A stretch of 64,000 bases of DNA from Alkalihalobacillus sp. TS-13 (GTDB taxonomy: Bacteria > Bacillota > Bacilli > Bacillales > Fictibacillaceae): the NCBI RefSeq assembly GCF_019720915.1, contig NZ_JAHKSI010000001.1, positions 1,860,001-1,924,000 of the forward strand, read 5' to 3'. The notes beneath the pieces are model-generated. The model had not been told where the DNA came from, searched no databases, and was given only the letters and a program-made list of their open reading frames with translations. Positions 44,121-53,600 of this stretch are shown here, piece by piece. Position 1 is the stretch's first letter. Every line of letters begins with the position of its first letter. A program made the translations under genes and the position numbers.

Positions 44121-44126
44121 ATTATA
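44121..44126 (-). promoter_or_regulatory. -10 box of the ROK/asparaginase/opp operon
   Basis: Perfect TATAAT on the minus strand in AGTATATAATAAAAA, about 45 nt before the ROK start codon. The -35 region (TTATTA with an 18-nt spacer) is weak. The operator lies about 13-25 nt downstream of the predicted transcription start. Confidence 0.5.
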
Positions 44127-44375
44127 TACTAGTAAAAAAATGAATAATAAGACTTCTTTTGTCGTTTTTTTCTTTATTTTCTCCTGTGGAGTTATTAAGT
44201 AGTATAAAGTAGCAGGAAATGTCCGTCAATAGATTTTTGAAAATTTCAATGTTTCAGAAAGGTGTGTGGGTTTTCTTGTGAATTGAAAGCTAAAGTTTGA
44301 TAGAAGACACTGGTTACTTCCAATTTATAGATTTATGCAGGATATCGATTTTTTATTGTAAAGGAGACTGTTTAC

Positions 44376-45263
44376 GTGTTTAGAATAGGGATAGATATCG
44401 GTGGTACGAAAATAAAATGTGGATTATTTAGTCAACGAAATCAACTTTTGTACATTGAAGAGATTCAGACCCCGAAACATGCGATTGTCGAACAAATCAT
44501 CTCGACTCTTAAAACACTCATTGCTGGAAAACAGATAATTGGTATTGGAGTTGCTTCGGCTGGAATTGTAGATTTTAAACAAGGGATGATTACGAGTGCA
44601 ACAAATCTTCCATCACTGGAAAAAGTGCCATTAAAAGATGTATTAGAAATGACTTTTCATGTCCCTGTCATTGTAGATAATGATGCAAACTGTGCTGCAT
44701 TGGCCGAGGGTGTTGCGGGGAGAGCAAGATCAGTAAGGAACTATATTTGCATTACGCTTGGGACAGGAATAGGCGGAGGAATTATACATAATAAGAGATT
44801 AGTGCATGGGAAGAATGGTTTTTCTGGAGAAGTAGGTCACATGTCGATTTTTCCTGATGGCATCCCTTGTAACTGTGGTAAAAAAGGTTGTTGGGAAAAA
44901 TATGCATCCGGAAAAGCATTGGAAAGAATGATACAATCCGATCCACACCTGGTTTCGAAAAAGTTCACCCCGAAGCAATTGTTCGAAAGATACCTAGAGG
45001 ATGATGCAAGTAGAAAAATCATCGACCAATTTATTGAATATTTATCTATCGGGATTGTCAACCTTCAATATTTAATTGACCCTGAAATGATCGTAGTCGG
45101 CGGCGGGGTTATAAATTCAAGTGAACAATGGTGGGACGCTTTACTTAAAAAGGTTGCAAACACATCATCCATTCCTGTCAATTTACAACAAGCAGAATTG
45201 AAGAATGATGCCAGTATGATCGGCGCAAACCTGTTGATAAATAATGATTTAGTCAGCAATTGA
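44376..45263 (+). CDS. ROK family sugar kinase (glucokinase/mannokinase-like)
   Basis: A 295-residue cytoplasmic kinase. The ATP phosphate-1 motif is FRIGIDIGGTKIKCGLF, and the catalytic region is VIVDNDANCAALAEGVAG, whose second Asp is the general base. GTGIGGGII is the phosphate-2 motif, and the zinc site is CNCGKKGCWEKYASG. The start is GTG at 44376-44378 with AAGGAG 8 nt upstream. It is divergent from the ROK repressor gene and the only plus-strand enzyme in the glycan block. A ROK kinase also sits in the pneumococcal N-glycan locus. Probable substrates are free mannose, GlcNAc or glucose released by the glycosidases. Confidence 0.88.
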   Translation: MFRIGIDIGGTKIKCGLFSQRNQLLYIEEIQTPKHAIVEQIISTLKTLIAGKQIIGIGVASAGIVDFKQGMITSATNLPSLEKVPLKDVLEMTFHVPVIVDNDANCAALAEGVAGRARSVRNYICITLGTGIGGGIIHNKRLVHGKNGFSGEVGHMSIFPDGIPCNCGKKGCWEKYASGKALERMIQSDPHLVSKKFTPKQLFERYLEDDASRKIIDQFIEYLSIGIVNLQYLIDPEMIVVGGGVINSSEQWWDALLKKVANTSSIPVNLQQAELKNDASMIGANLLINNDLVSN

Positions 45264-45264
45264 T

Positions 45265-45310
45265 AATGAACAATAGGCTGTAGTCCTTCATACTGTTCGT
45301 TTATTATTTT
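45265..45310 (+). terminator. Terminator after the ROK kinase gene
   Basis: Arms AATGAACA (45265-45272) and TGTTCGTT (45294-45301) pair with one G-U, followed by a TTATTATTTT tract. It begins at the stop codon of the kinase gene. The rest of the 312-bp gap up to 45575 showed nothing recognisable. Confidence 0.55.
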
Positions 45311-45575
45311 GTACGTTTTGCAAAATAAGCCTTTTAGATCTGACTTAATAAAAATAGCCGAGTGAGTATACAAGATAACGGTGCCTTTTCATGTTCACTG
45401 CCTCCAATAAAAATAGATTTGAACTGAACTCATAATAAGTTAATTAACCTTTAAAGTATGTGATTTATCTCACAAAAAAATAACATCTTTTTTGTAAAAG
45501 GTAGGCCCGTTGTATATACGAGCCCTTCCTTTTTCCTTTAAAAGTTTTTTTACCGTGAAACTATTTCTACTGCAT

Positions 45576-46345
45576 TTAAGAAAATACGATTCCCCCATCA
45601 ATTACTACAGACTGGCCTGTCATATAGTCAGATTCCTCCGATGCCAGGTAAGACAACCAGTTTCGCTACATCTTCAGGTTTCTGGACTCTGCCAAGGATA
45701 ATTTTTTCTGAGTATTACTTTAAAGCTTCATCCTTTTGCAGATTCAATATACTTCCAAGCTGCTTATCTATTAAGTCCCACATATCAGTACCAACAATCC
45801 CAGGGCAGTATGCATTTACCGTAATTCCATCTTTGGCGAGTTCCTGTTCAGCAGCCTGGGTCAGTGCTACTACGGAAAATTTTGTCGCAGAATAATGTCC
45901 AAGATAAGCGAAGCCTGTTTTCCCGGCTATGCTTGCTGCACTGATAATTTTGCCCCCGCCCTGTTTTTGCATAATCTCTGCTGCTGCCTGTATTCCATAT
46001 AAAACTCCAAAAACGTTCACATTGAAGATTTTTGTATATCTTCTTCCGTTACTTCTAACAGGGGCTTAACCTGGGCTATGCCTGCATTGGAAACCATAAC
46101 ATCTAAGCTTCCGAAATGTTCGTTTACCTGGCGTGCCATTTCAAACACTTGATCACGAATGCTAACATCTCCTACTACTGCTAAGCTTTTCATCCCAAGC
46201 GATTCAATCTCCCGGGCTGTTGATTCTGCAAGGTCTTTATTGATATCATTTATCGCCACAATCAATCCGTCATTTGCGAGTCTTGTAGCAATGGCTTTCC
46301 CAATTCCTCTTCCAGCACCGGTCGCTTTATTACATGAGATTATAT
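45576..46345 (-). pseudogene. Short-chain dehydrogenase pseudogene (acetoin/diacetyl reductase-like)
   Basis: A decayed SDR gene. The minus strand reads TGAGRGIGKAIATRLANDG (NAD motif), then [21 protein letters not shown] one-base deletion in an A run near 46020 shifts the frame to [39 protein letters not shown] (YSATK active site) and [11 protein letters not shown]. An in-frame stop follows at ALK, then ILGRVQKPEDVAKLV, and another shift to SYLASEESDYMTGQSVVIDG. The start codon is also gone. At least three lesions make it non-functional. The closest recognisable type is the acetoin reductase (ButA/BudC) group. Confidence 0.82.
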
Positions 46346-46521
46346 GGAACCGAACTCATCTGTTCAACGGTCTTTCGATCCTATTTACAATAAAGATAGA
46401 AACTTCATTTCCTCTCAATAAATAAATCCTTAAAAAAAACCGGGGAAGTGTTCTAGGCCGAATCATTACGACTCCTTACTCAATAGCTTTCTGATCTCTG
46501 CCATGGCAGAGGGCGGAAAAT

Positions 46522-46687
46522 ATGTTATCTGTTAAAAAACAAAGAAAAAGCGACATTAGAAGAAATATTAAGGAAGAAAGAAGAATTGAGCAGGATAGCT
46601 TCATCAAAGGGTTTACGAGGTAAGGAGACCCTTCAATGCAGCCGTGAACTAGACCACCTTCTTAACGTCTATCAATCCTGGTTATAA
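46522..46687 (+). pseudogene. Spo0E-like aspartyl-phosphate phosphatase remnant
   Basis: The plus strand ends KKEELSRIASSKGLRGKETL, then QCSRELDHLLNVYQ, the Spo0E signature 'S-x-E-L-D-x-L-L-N'. The only ATG with a ribosome site (46522, after GAGGGCGG) is in another frame. A one-base indel in the AAAAAA run at 46534-46539 would join the two, so the copy is probably frameshifted. Intact Spo0E family members dephosphorylate Spo0A-P and delay sporulation. Its 3' end overlaps the convergent 55-residue gene by 16 nt. Confidence 0.6.
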
Positions 46688-46839
46688 GACTTATAGTTTT
46701 CTAATTTACATAAATAATCCGTCAGTTCAATTATTTTATCAAACGTTAATTGGTTAGGATCACTCTGGAACTTACGAATTGATATTCGAATTTCGTTTAT
46801 AAGCTCACTACGATCTACCATTTTTAAAGGAGTTTCCAA
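46672..46839 (-). CDS. Small protein of unknown function, 55 residues
   Basis: Begins at a TTG (46837-46839) preceded by an excellent GGAGGAGG with 7-nt spacing, and reads METPLKMVDRSELINEIRIS and then IRKFQSDPNQLTFDKIIELT, ending in a hydrophilic KSYNQD tail. Charged and helical, with no signal peptide or membrane segment. The intact frame with a strong ribosome site suggests a real gene. It converges with the Spo0E-like remnant and overlaps its end, so it may be a sporulation-linked small protein, but I do not recognise a family. Confidence 0.5.
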   Translation of the reverse strand: METPLKMVDRSELINEIRISIRKFQSDPNQLTFDKIIELTDYLCKLENYKSYNQD

Positions 46840-47670
46840 CTGAATACCTCCTCCTCATTCGCTTTTGCAAACACATTAGCCCATCATGTAAATGATGTCA
46901 ATTCCGTGATTATCATTGTGATGCACCACTTATTGAACTAGCTTGTAATTCATCAGACCTATTCATTGTCTATTTACATTTGAGATGCTATTACTTCTGA
47001 TAACATTCTACGAGAATACTGATTATCTCTCCCTTCTAGTTTGTCTTTACATATGTCATTACAGGTTCTATAGACAATTATAGTCCTGATTTTACAAATT
47101 GTGAATATATTAATCTCTAAAATTTATTTACTCTAACTTCTCCCCTACCCTAATAATGTATTATCGAGATTCTATCCAGGAAAGTCCCCTAAGTAGCAAA
47201 TACTAATTAATGATTTAACTCAATCATTAATTACATAAAAAGAAGCTTATCTTTTTTGGTATAAGTCCATTTAAATTTAAGATCGGTTCCCGATAATCTG
47301 TTACCCAAACAATCGGTCATTTTCTAAGAATAAAGAACCCTTCGATCCACGAGTTAAATCCACTTAGGCGCTATTACCAATGAGGGCACCCGTATTTTTT
47401 TAACCGCTTATGGTGTGGAAACCGTTGAATTTCGTCCGATAACGGTTTGGTTTTACTCAAAAGGCATTTGCCCGAATCGTTGCCGATAGGTGTCCTGTTG
47501 ACGAAACTCTTACGTAACTATATTTGGTCAAAATAGTCACCCCTTTTTCGGACTTGTATATCGGATGTTATAAACTTATGTACTCCTTGGTCCTTGAAGT
47601 GTCCATTTTGCCCTTACTTAATTTGGACATACTATAGATTCTAAAGGATGATATACTTTGAGAAATAGAA
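46840..47670. other. Gene-free stretch
   Basis: About 830 bp without a convincing gene on either strand. The one notable structure is a perfect inverted repeat AATTAATGATT (47205-47215) / AATCATTAATT (47222-47232) with a 6-nt loop. Fragments between 47,280 and 47,560 look like worn-out sequence of a former element, but I could not identify it. Confidence 0.4.
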
Positions 47671-47703
47671 AAGATGACCTCGGGCTCCTATGAAGGTCAT
47701 CTT
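47671..47703. terminator. Strong hairpin with T-rich flanks on both sides
   Basis: Perfect 10-bp arms AAGATGACCT (47671-47680) and AGGTCATCTT (47694-47703) with a 13-nt loop. On the plus strand CTAAATTTTATTTTTTTT follows; on the minus strand TTTTCTATTTC. It could terminate in both directions, but no gene ends beside it, suggesting an unannotated small transcript or the relic of one. Confidence 0.5.
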
Positions 47704-47787
47704 CTAAATTTTATTTTTTTTAATAAATCATTTTTCTATCGTATTTTTCTCTTCAGTTTGATTGCACACGACTTTCTCCTCCCCTGC

Positions 47788-47892
47788 ATGTATATTCGAA
47801 TTAAAGGAATAAGTAGAACTGTAGAATTTACTGATGTTGAAGAATTTGCAAGTATTGTGGTCAAAAAACTACTCCAAGGAGGAATAATTTAA
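47788..47892 (+). CDS. Possible 34-residue ORF, origin unknown
   Basis: Starts MYIRIKGISRTVEFTDVEEF and ends VVKKLLQGGII, then TAA. The amino-acid sequence looks coding (charged, helix-forming, with phage-like small-protein flavour), but there is no good ribosome site before the ATG at 47788. It is probably the 3' part of a longer lost gene. No family recognised. Confidence 0.3.
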   Translation: MYIRIKGISRTVEFTDVEEFASIVVKKLLQGGII

Positions 47893-47954
47893 TAACTCAA
47901 AAACGAAGGGAACGTGGATCCCCTTCTTGAAAATAAAATACATTACTTGCCCAA

Positions 47955-48371
47955 CTAAAACTTAATAATATAAACCCTTAGAAATGCAGTTATAGCAGTG
48001 TTTTTCATATGCACTAGTAATGACATTAGATTCTCGTTTTCTATACAACGGGCAGCATAGGTTGCGAGTTTCGTCCCTTTCCCCCTTGAGTAACTCTCGA
48101 TCGCTTTGATCAAACCGATTGTACCGATGGAGATCAAATCCTCTGTGTCCTCCCCTGTATTCTCGAATTTTTTACATATATGTGCGACGAGTCTCAAGTT
48201 ATGTTCAATCAAGCGATTCCGGGCTTCTTCATTCCCTTCCGCCATTTCTTTCAAGTATCTGGTTTCTTCTTTCGGTGACAATGGTTGTGGAAACGCATTG
48301 TTCTTCACATAAGATACGAAGAACATGACTTCTTTGAAAAAATAAGCCAGTGCTGCGATGATGCTTGACAC
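47955..48371 (-). pseudogene. sigK: Truncated sporulation sigma factor, N-terminal half of pro-sigma-K
   Basis: The frame from GTG (48369-48371, GGAGG 7 nt upstream) encodes [20 protein letters not shown], then [12 protein letters not shown], the membrane-associated pro-sequence and start of sigma-[38 protein letters not shown] and [17 protein letters not shown] follow, giving region 2 (core binding, -10 recognition). After ENENLM homology stops and 20-odd unrelated residues lead to a stop; regions 3 and 4 are absent. The break lies at or very near the place where the skin element interrupts sigK in Bacillus subtilis (from memory). No recombinase gene or 3' half of sigK is in this window. Confidence 0.8.
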
Positions 48372-48647
48372 ATCCTCACCTCCATAGGCAGCTATCACAC
48401 ATACTTAATCCTATGTAACGTTGGGCTTGGTTGTGTCTGTACCACTTTAGATTCATCGTTTTGTTTTTACAATGTTCTGCTTAATCTCACTGCAAGATAA
48501 GCAAATAAATTAACGGTTAATTAATCTTTTCATATGCTAATTTCTTTTTGTATTCCTTTATAAAATAAACTAGTACTAAAAATAACTTAGATTTATTGAG
48601 AGATGAGATTAAATACATACCTTCCCCAATAAGTCCCCTATCGTAAG

Positions 48648-50258
48648 TTATTTAAATCTCGTTGTAGGTTTTCCCATGGTTTCTTTCATTCTTGTAATTG
48701 GATCGTCCTCTTGATCATCATTCCACTCCACTACCTGTTTATAAGACAAAAGTGCTTCTTTTAGTTCCTGGTAATCGACATCTTGCACACTGATTTTATT
48801 TTTGATAGCAAGACCTGCTGCTGTCCCGGCTGATTGACCTAATATCATGAAAACAGGCTCCATTCGGATGGAACCATAGGCAATATGGGAGCTCGATAAA
48901 CAAACAGGTACTAATAGATTGGTACACTCTTCTGATTTCGGCCGAATTGAACGATAAGAAATCGGATAAGGGGATATCGGGATTTCCACATCCCCTTCAT
49001 TGACACACCTGCCATCTATGACTACTCGCCTGCAATGATGGGAATCCATATGATAAGATGCCAGACCAATGGAATCCACCACTCTACTTTGCTTCAAACA
49101 GTTATGATCGGTCATGACATAATCGGAAATCATTCTTCTGCCTTCTCGAATATATAGTTGATGGGGCCAGTGCTCAGTATCTTCGAATTCATCTTTAGGA
49201 AGTCCCCATTTAGAAACTTCTTCCCGAATTTTTTTAGGCACACGAGAATCATATGATAAGAAATACAGAAAGCCTAAATCGTAGTTTACGTGATCCTGAA
49301 AAATCGTTTCACGGGTCTCATAGCTGCCTTCCGGCCACTCATAGTTCATGCCGATATTATCGGTGGAAAACGCCCCATGATTATTCAAGTCTGATTTTCC
49401 ATTCGGCAACATTGTATGGAGATTCATCGCATCCCAAAATCCTTCATTAATATAGCGAAGTAATAGTGAATAACGATTAGCGTCATAACTAGTAGGTTTC
49501 GGAAAAGGTAGTCTGTTTTCAGCATCCTTTGTCAAGCAAATACGGAAGTTATACGCCTGAATGCGCTTATCCCCCTGACCATTATAGCCAAGAAGAGCTG
49601 GATCGGCTTCCGTAATTCCTGGTAATAGACCGCTGTCAGGATCACCTTCCAATACATAAGGATCGATCCATTTTTCAAATTTATGATGGGGGCTTCCGAA
49701 CTGGATGCCATTATAGATTTCTTTATATGTCGCATTTGATTCTCTACCGACACTATAAGAAACACCAGACCTCGCCAATAAATCTCCTTCATAGCTGGCG
49801 TCCACAAACATCTTACCCATATAACTTGTGCCGTCTTCCATGACTATTTCTTTTATTTTTTCGTTTTCCATACGGACATCAGCTAAATGTTGATTGAAAA
49901 ATAAGACCACCCCATGCTCGTATAGCCATTTTTCAAACACGTACTTTGCCACTTTCGGTTCAAATGTAACCTGTTCTTCCCGCCCATAGTAAGCCCCAAT
50001 CTCCTGATAAAACTCCTTCGCAATGCCGCCTATGGCATCCTTTGCACCTAAATCCGTCGCTCCTAATCCACTGGATGTCAAGCCTCCGAAGTATCGTCCA
50101 AATTCAGCAATAGCAATACTCAATCCCATTCTGCTCGCCTGGACTGCTGCTGTGATCCCTGCTGGCGTGGCTCCATAAATGATCAAATCTCTATTTATGA
50201 CTTCAGGTTCATCAGCTTTTTCTGCTGGTTTATAATAGTAAAGATTTTCAAAGCTCAT
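48648..50258 (-). CDS. FAD-dependent oxidoreductase (FAD_oxidored family)
   Basis: A 536-residue soluble flavoprotein. The Rossmann motif DLIIYGATPAGITAAVQASR is near residue 25, followed by IAEFGRYFGGLTSSGLGATD, the typical signature of the FAD_oxidored (xanthan-lyase-associated) family. C-terminal segments include SYRSIRPKSEECTNLLVPVC and MILGQSAGTAAGLAI. The substrate is unknown; such genes commonly sit in polysaccharide-utilisation loci. The ATG at 50256-50258 has GGAGGG 7 nt upstream; an earlier TTG overlaps that site. It follows the 50346-50531 small frame and precedes the truncated sigK. Confidence 0.82.
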   Translation of the reverse strand: MSFENLYYYKPAEKADEPEVINRDLIIYGATPAGITAAVQASRMGLSIAIAEFGRYFGGLTSSGLGATDLGAKDAIGGIAKEFYQEIGAYYGREEQVTFEPKVAKYVFEKWLYEHGVVLFFNQHLADVRMENEKIKEIVMEDGTSYMGKMFVDASYEGDLLARSGVSYSVGRESNATYKEIYNGIQFGSPHHKFEKWIDPYVLEGDPDSGLLPGITEADPALLGYNGQGDKRIQAYNFRICLTKDAENRLPFPKPTSYDANRYSLLLRYINEGFWDAMNLHTMLPNGKSDLNNHGAFSTDNIGMNYEWPEGSYETRETIFQDHVNYDLGFLYFLSYDSRVPKKIREEVSKWGLPKDEFEDTEHWPHQLYIREGRRMISDYVMTDHNCLKQSRVVDSIGLASYHMDSHHCRRVVIDGRCVNEGDVEIPISPYPISYRSIRPKSEECTNLLVPVCLSSSHIAYGSIRMEPVFMILGQSAGTAAGLAIKNKISVQDVDYQELKEALLSYKQVVEWNDDQEDDPITRMKETMGKPTTRFK

Positions 50259-50345
50259 TATTATCCCTCCCAACACCTAAGAAATTTGTATTTTAGCTCG
50301 GAATTGACGATCATTTCCCATCCCTAGCCCGTACCAGAACTTCAC

Positions 50346-50531
50346 TTAACTCAGGTATCTGTTACCATTATAATCATTTGAAAACCAGGACCGGTCATCG
50401 AATTGTTTTAGCTCTCTCGTCGTAAACTCCTTGACTGTCCCCATGGTAGAAATCGCCTTACCGACAATTAGAACACGTTCGGCTGCTATTTTACCGTCTT
50501 TGATTAGCTGTAGAACCTCTTCTATATCCAA
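50346..50531 (-). CDS. Small hypothetical frame, possible gene remnant
   Basis: A 61-codon frame reading MDIEEVLQLIKDGKIAAERV and ending RSWFSNDYNGNRYLS. The start would be a TTG without a good ribosome site, so it may be the 3' end of a longer degraded gene. The composition is soluble. I do not recognise the family. It lies between the FAD oxidoreductase gene and the terminator of the propeller gene. Confidence 0.3.
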   Translation of the reverse strand: MDIEEVLQLIKDGKIAAERVLIVGKAISTMGTVKEFTTRELKQFDDRSWFSNDYNGNRYLS

Positions 50532-50562
50532 ATATAAACATCATAAAGCCATGCTGTTTATG

Positions 50563-50612
50563 TAAAAGTGAAGAAGCGCTCTTCAGTCAAAATTGTCCGA
50601 GCACCTCTTCAC
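50563..50612 (-). terminator. Terminator after the first propeller gene
   Basis: Arms GTGAAGAAGCGCTC (50568-50581) and GAGCACCTCTTCAC (50599-50612) pair over 14 bp with two G-U pairs on the minus strand transcript, and TTTT follows. It starts about 10 nt after the stop codon at 50622. Confidence 0.75.
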
Positions 50613-50621
50613 TAACAATTT

Positions 50622-53600
50622 TTACCAGGTTTCTTTAATAGCAATTACACTTGCTTCTAATATTTCTTTTATATCATCTTCTACATTACTGTTTTCCAGG
50701 TGTTTTTGGAAATCTTCCAAAAACTTGAACGCTTGTTCTTTATTCTCATTTTGATAATGATGTTCAGCTTGATTCAAGTGGTTTACCAACTGCTTATACA
50801 ACGAATGGTCCACCAGTCCATCATCTTTTAGATCAGCTAATAACTTAGATAAAGAATCAATCGTAACAACTACGTTTACTTCTATAGTGCCGGTTGAAAT
50901 TGTCTCCCCGTTATAGGAAACCGTTGCTTGAATTTCCGTTGTACCTCCGTTTTTGGCGACAAGCCGATCATCTTCAATATCTGCAACTTCCGGGGAGGTA
51001 TTGGACCATTCAATAGTGGCTCCATTCAAGTCAGCCGTGTTTCCATTAGCCAGTATAACTTCCAAGTCCACGCTTGTTTCCTCACCCTGTGTCAGAGTTG
51101 TATCCCCAACAGATAGTTTCGCTTCCTTTAGAGCTACTGGCATTTTATATAAGTCAGCACCAGAAGCGTAGTAGATATTGCCTTCCTCATCTAGGTCCAT
51201 TAGGTTTACGGTACTTCCAATTAATTGTTTACTTGCCATAGTTTCCGGGTCGATCACCGTAAGCTTGCGGCCCGCTGTTGTGTATAGCATACCTTGATCA
51301 TCCCAGCGGATAAAGAATGGACGCCACTGGCTGCCCCTGTGGACACCGGAATACAACTCGATGCTCTTAATGATTTCTTTAGTTGATGGATTCATTGCGA
51401 AGATAACGGAATTAGCTGTACCTTCCTCATTGTAGCCCCAAGCGACGCCCCAAAGGTTATTATCAGGTCCGATTGATAATTCCCCAATCATTTCAGGCGT
51501 TTCCAGGCCGTCAACTTCGAGATCGAAGACCTCATATTCTTCAGTGCTGACATTATAGGCGAACATTTTCGATCTATCCGCTATCGGCTCGATGCCCAAC
51601 CCACCAGAAATTGTTGATCCTCCGTACACCATGCCATCTTGATAAGCTAGTCCAATAATGCTCTGATTTTCAATGATATTTCGTATGCTCTTCCACTCGT
51701 CCTGCTCAGCATCATAGATAGTCAATGAACCACCTAATAAACCATAGTCTGAAATCGTGCCGATAAACAGCTTGTCATCACCAGAAGTGAACGTGAACGG
51801 TCTGCTTTGCCCATCCGGGATGTCATAAACCATTTCCGGGTTGTCTCCTTCCCCGCCATCTTTAAAATGATAAGGGCTTTCTGGGTCATATCTATAAATT
51901 CGGGCACCACCATAAGCTCCCATATATACATCTCCGTTCAAAAAGCCCATTCCTTCAATTTGGTGTGGGTCCCGCTCATGCAAAATGTATTCTTCTTTAG
52001 ATGTATCATAAACTCCAATCGAACCTTGATATCCACTCAAATACACATCATTATCTGGTCCGATCTCCAGACTTTGAATGGAAAGGCCCTGCATATCTAC
52101 TTCCGGATAACTCACTTCAACCTCGTTTGTTTCTGGATTGTAAACAGTGTACTCGATTTGATGATGAAGAATGGCCAGTACGTCCGTGCCATCTTCAGTT
52201 TTCGTCCAGCCAATCGCTTTAGCTGGTGAAGCCGGCAGCTGTGGAAGGTCTGCCCCCACTGGCGATAATTCCTGCGTTTCTAAGTTATATGTCCATAACT
52301 CTCGTGCATTCTTAGTTACAAAATAAATGAGATTTTCATCATATGGAGATGGAGAAGATATCAACCCATCAAATGCGTATTGATCTTCCCAGCTGATTTG
52401 CTTGATTACTTCTCCTGTTGTCACGTTCATGATAAGTAAAGAGGTGCCATATGCTACAAATAGAGTATCCTGATATTCCCATACATTCGAAACAGACATA
52501 TTATCGCCTGTAATCGGTAGTTCGATTTCCATCCTTTCTCCAGTTTCCCGATCCATTTGAATCAGGTAAGCAGTAGTACCGATGCCAACATAAAGATGGT
52601 CTTCTGTCACCCCTAGTCCACGAGCATAATTTTGCTCCTCATGGAAAGAACCTAAATCCGTGAAGGTGTCGGTTTCGATGTCATATTCGAACACTTTGGC
52701 ATTAGGGTAAGTCGCACCGTAGATTTTCCCATCTTCGGTTGCATCCAGCTGCCATATCCAATTATCAGATGGGTTTTTACCTACTTGTTCCATTCTTTGT
52801 TCATTAACGACGTAACGATAGAGAATTCCGTTATAGGTTCCTGCAAAATAGACATTGCCATCAGAGCCGACTGTCATTCCCCACACCACATCGCTTCCTG
52901 GTAGTTCTTCGGAATAAATCAATTCTCCTGTTTCAGAATCCGCTGCATAAAACTTTGCTGGAGAACCATTGGTAGCATAATATACTTCCCCGTTCCCAAT
53001 CGCTGCTCCTTGGGTTTTAGAAGCAAGGGCTGCAGGTCCCTGATTGATCGGATCACCATATTCAAATGGCAATTCCAACTGGTTTGATGTTCTTTCTATC
53101 AAAGTTATATGATCGTAGTACCCCTTCATCATAGAAGTAGAAGATTGATAGATGAAAACTTTCAGTCCAGTCGCATTAGGAGGAGCAACCGCTTCAACTA
53201 CTACCTCCTGCCATTCATCAAAAGATACAGCTTCAAAGTATTTTGCATTGTTCTCAATGTTATTACCTGCCTCGTTATACCAGCGTAGCCATATCCCGGG
53301 GTTACCTTGCAGTTCCTCTACATACAATTGAGCAGATAACCGATAATTGTTTCCCTCTGTCACTTCTATTTCTTGACTAAAAAGACCAATTACACCGCTA
53401 TTATCTATAGCGAGGCTTTGATCTCCTTCATAGACTATCTCATCAGAAATAGCAGCGCCTTCTGAATATCCACCGCTCCAGAAAACCCAGGAAGGGATGT
53501 CACTTTCCGAAGCCGGGGAATCTTCGAAATCTCCATTCTCAACCAAAAGTTCTTCCTCAGTACTTGCCGACTCAGCCGAAATAGGTTGGAAGGTTGAAAG

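Noticed and set aside
46017-46265. Two separate short SDR genes (46017-46265 and 45715-46020)
   Set aside because: They are consecutive pieces of one dehydrogenase joined by a single-base deletion, so one pseudogene.
47955-48371. Complete skin-type element within the window
   Set aside because: No recombinase, no phage genes and no sigK 3' half are visible; only one possible edge is present.
51807-52229. 140-codon plus-strand frame
   Set aside because: Antisense shadow within the beta-propeller gene; no start signals.
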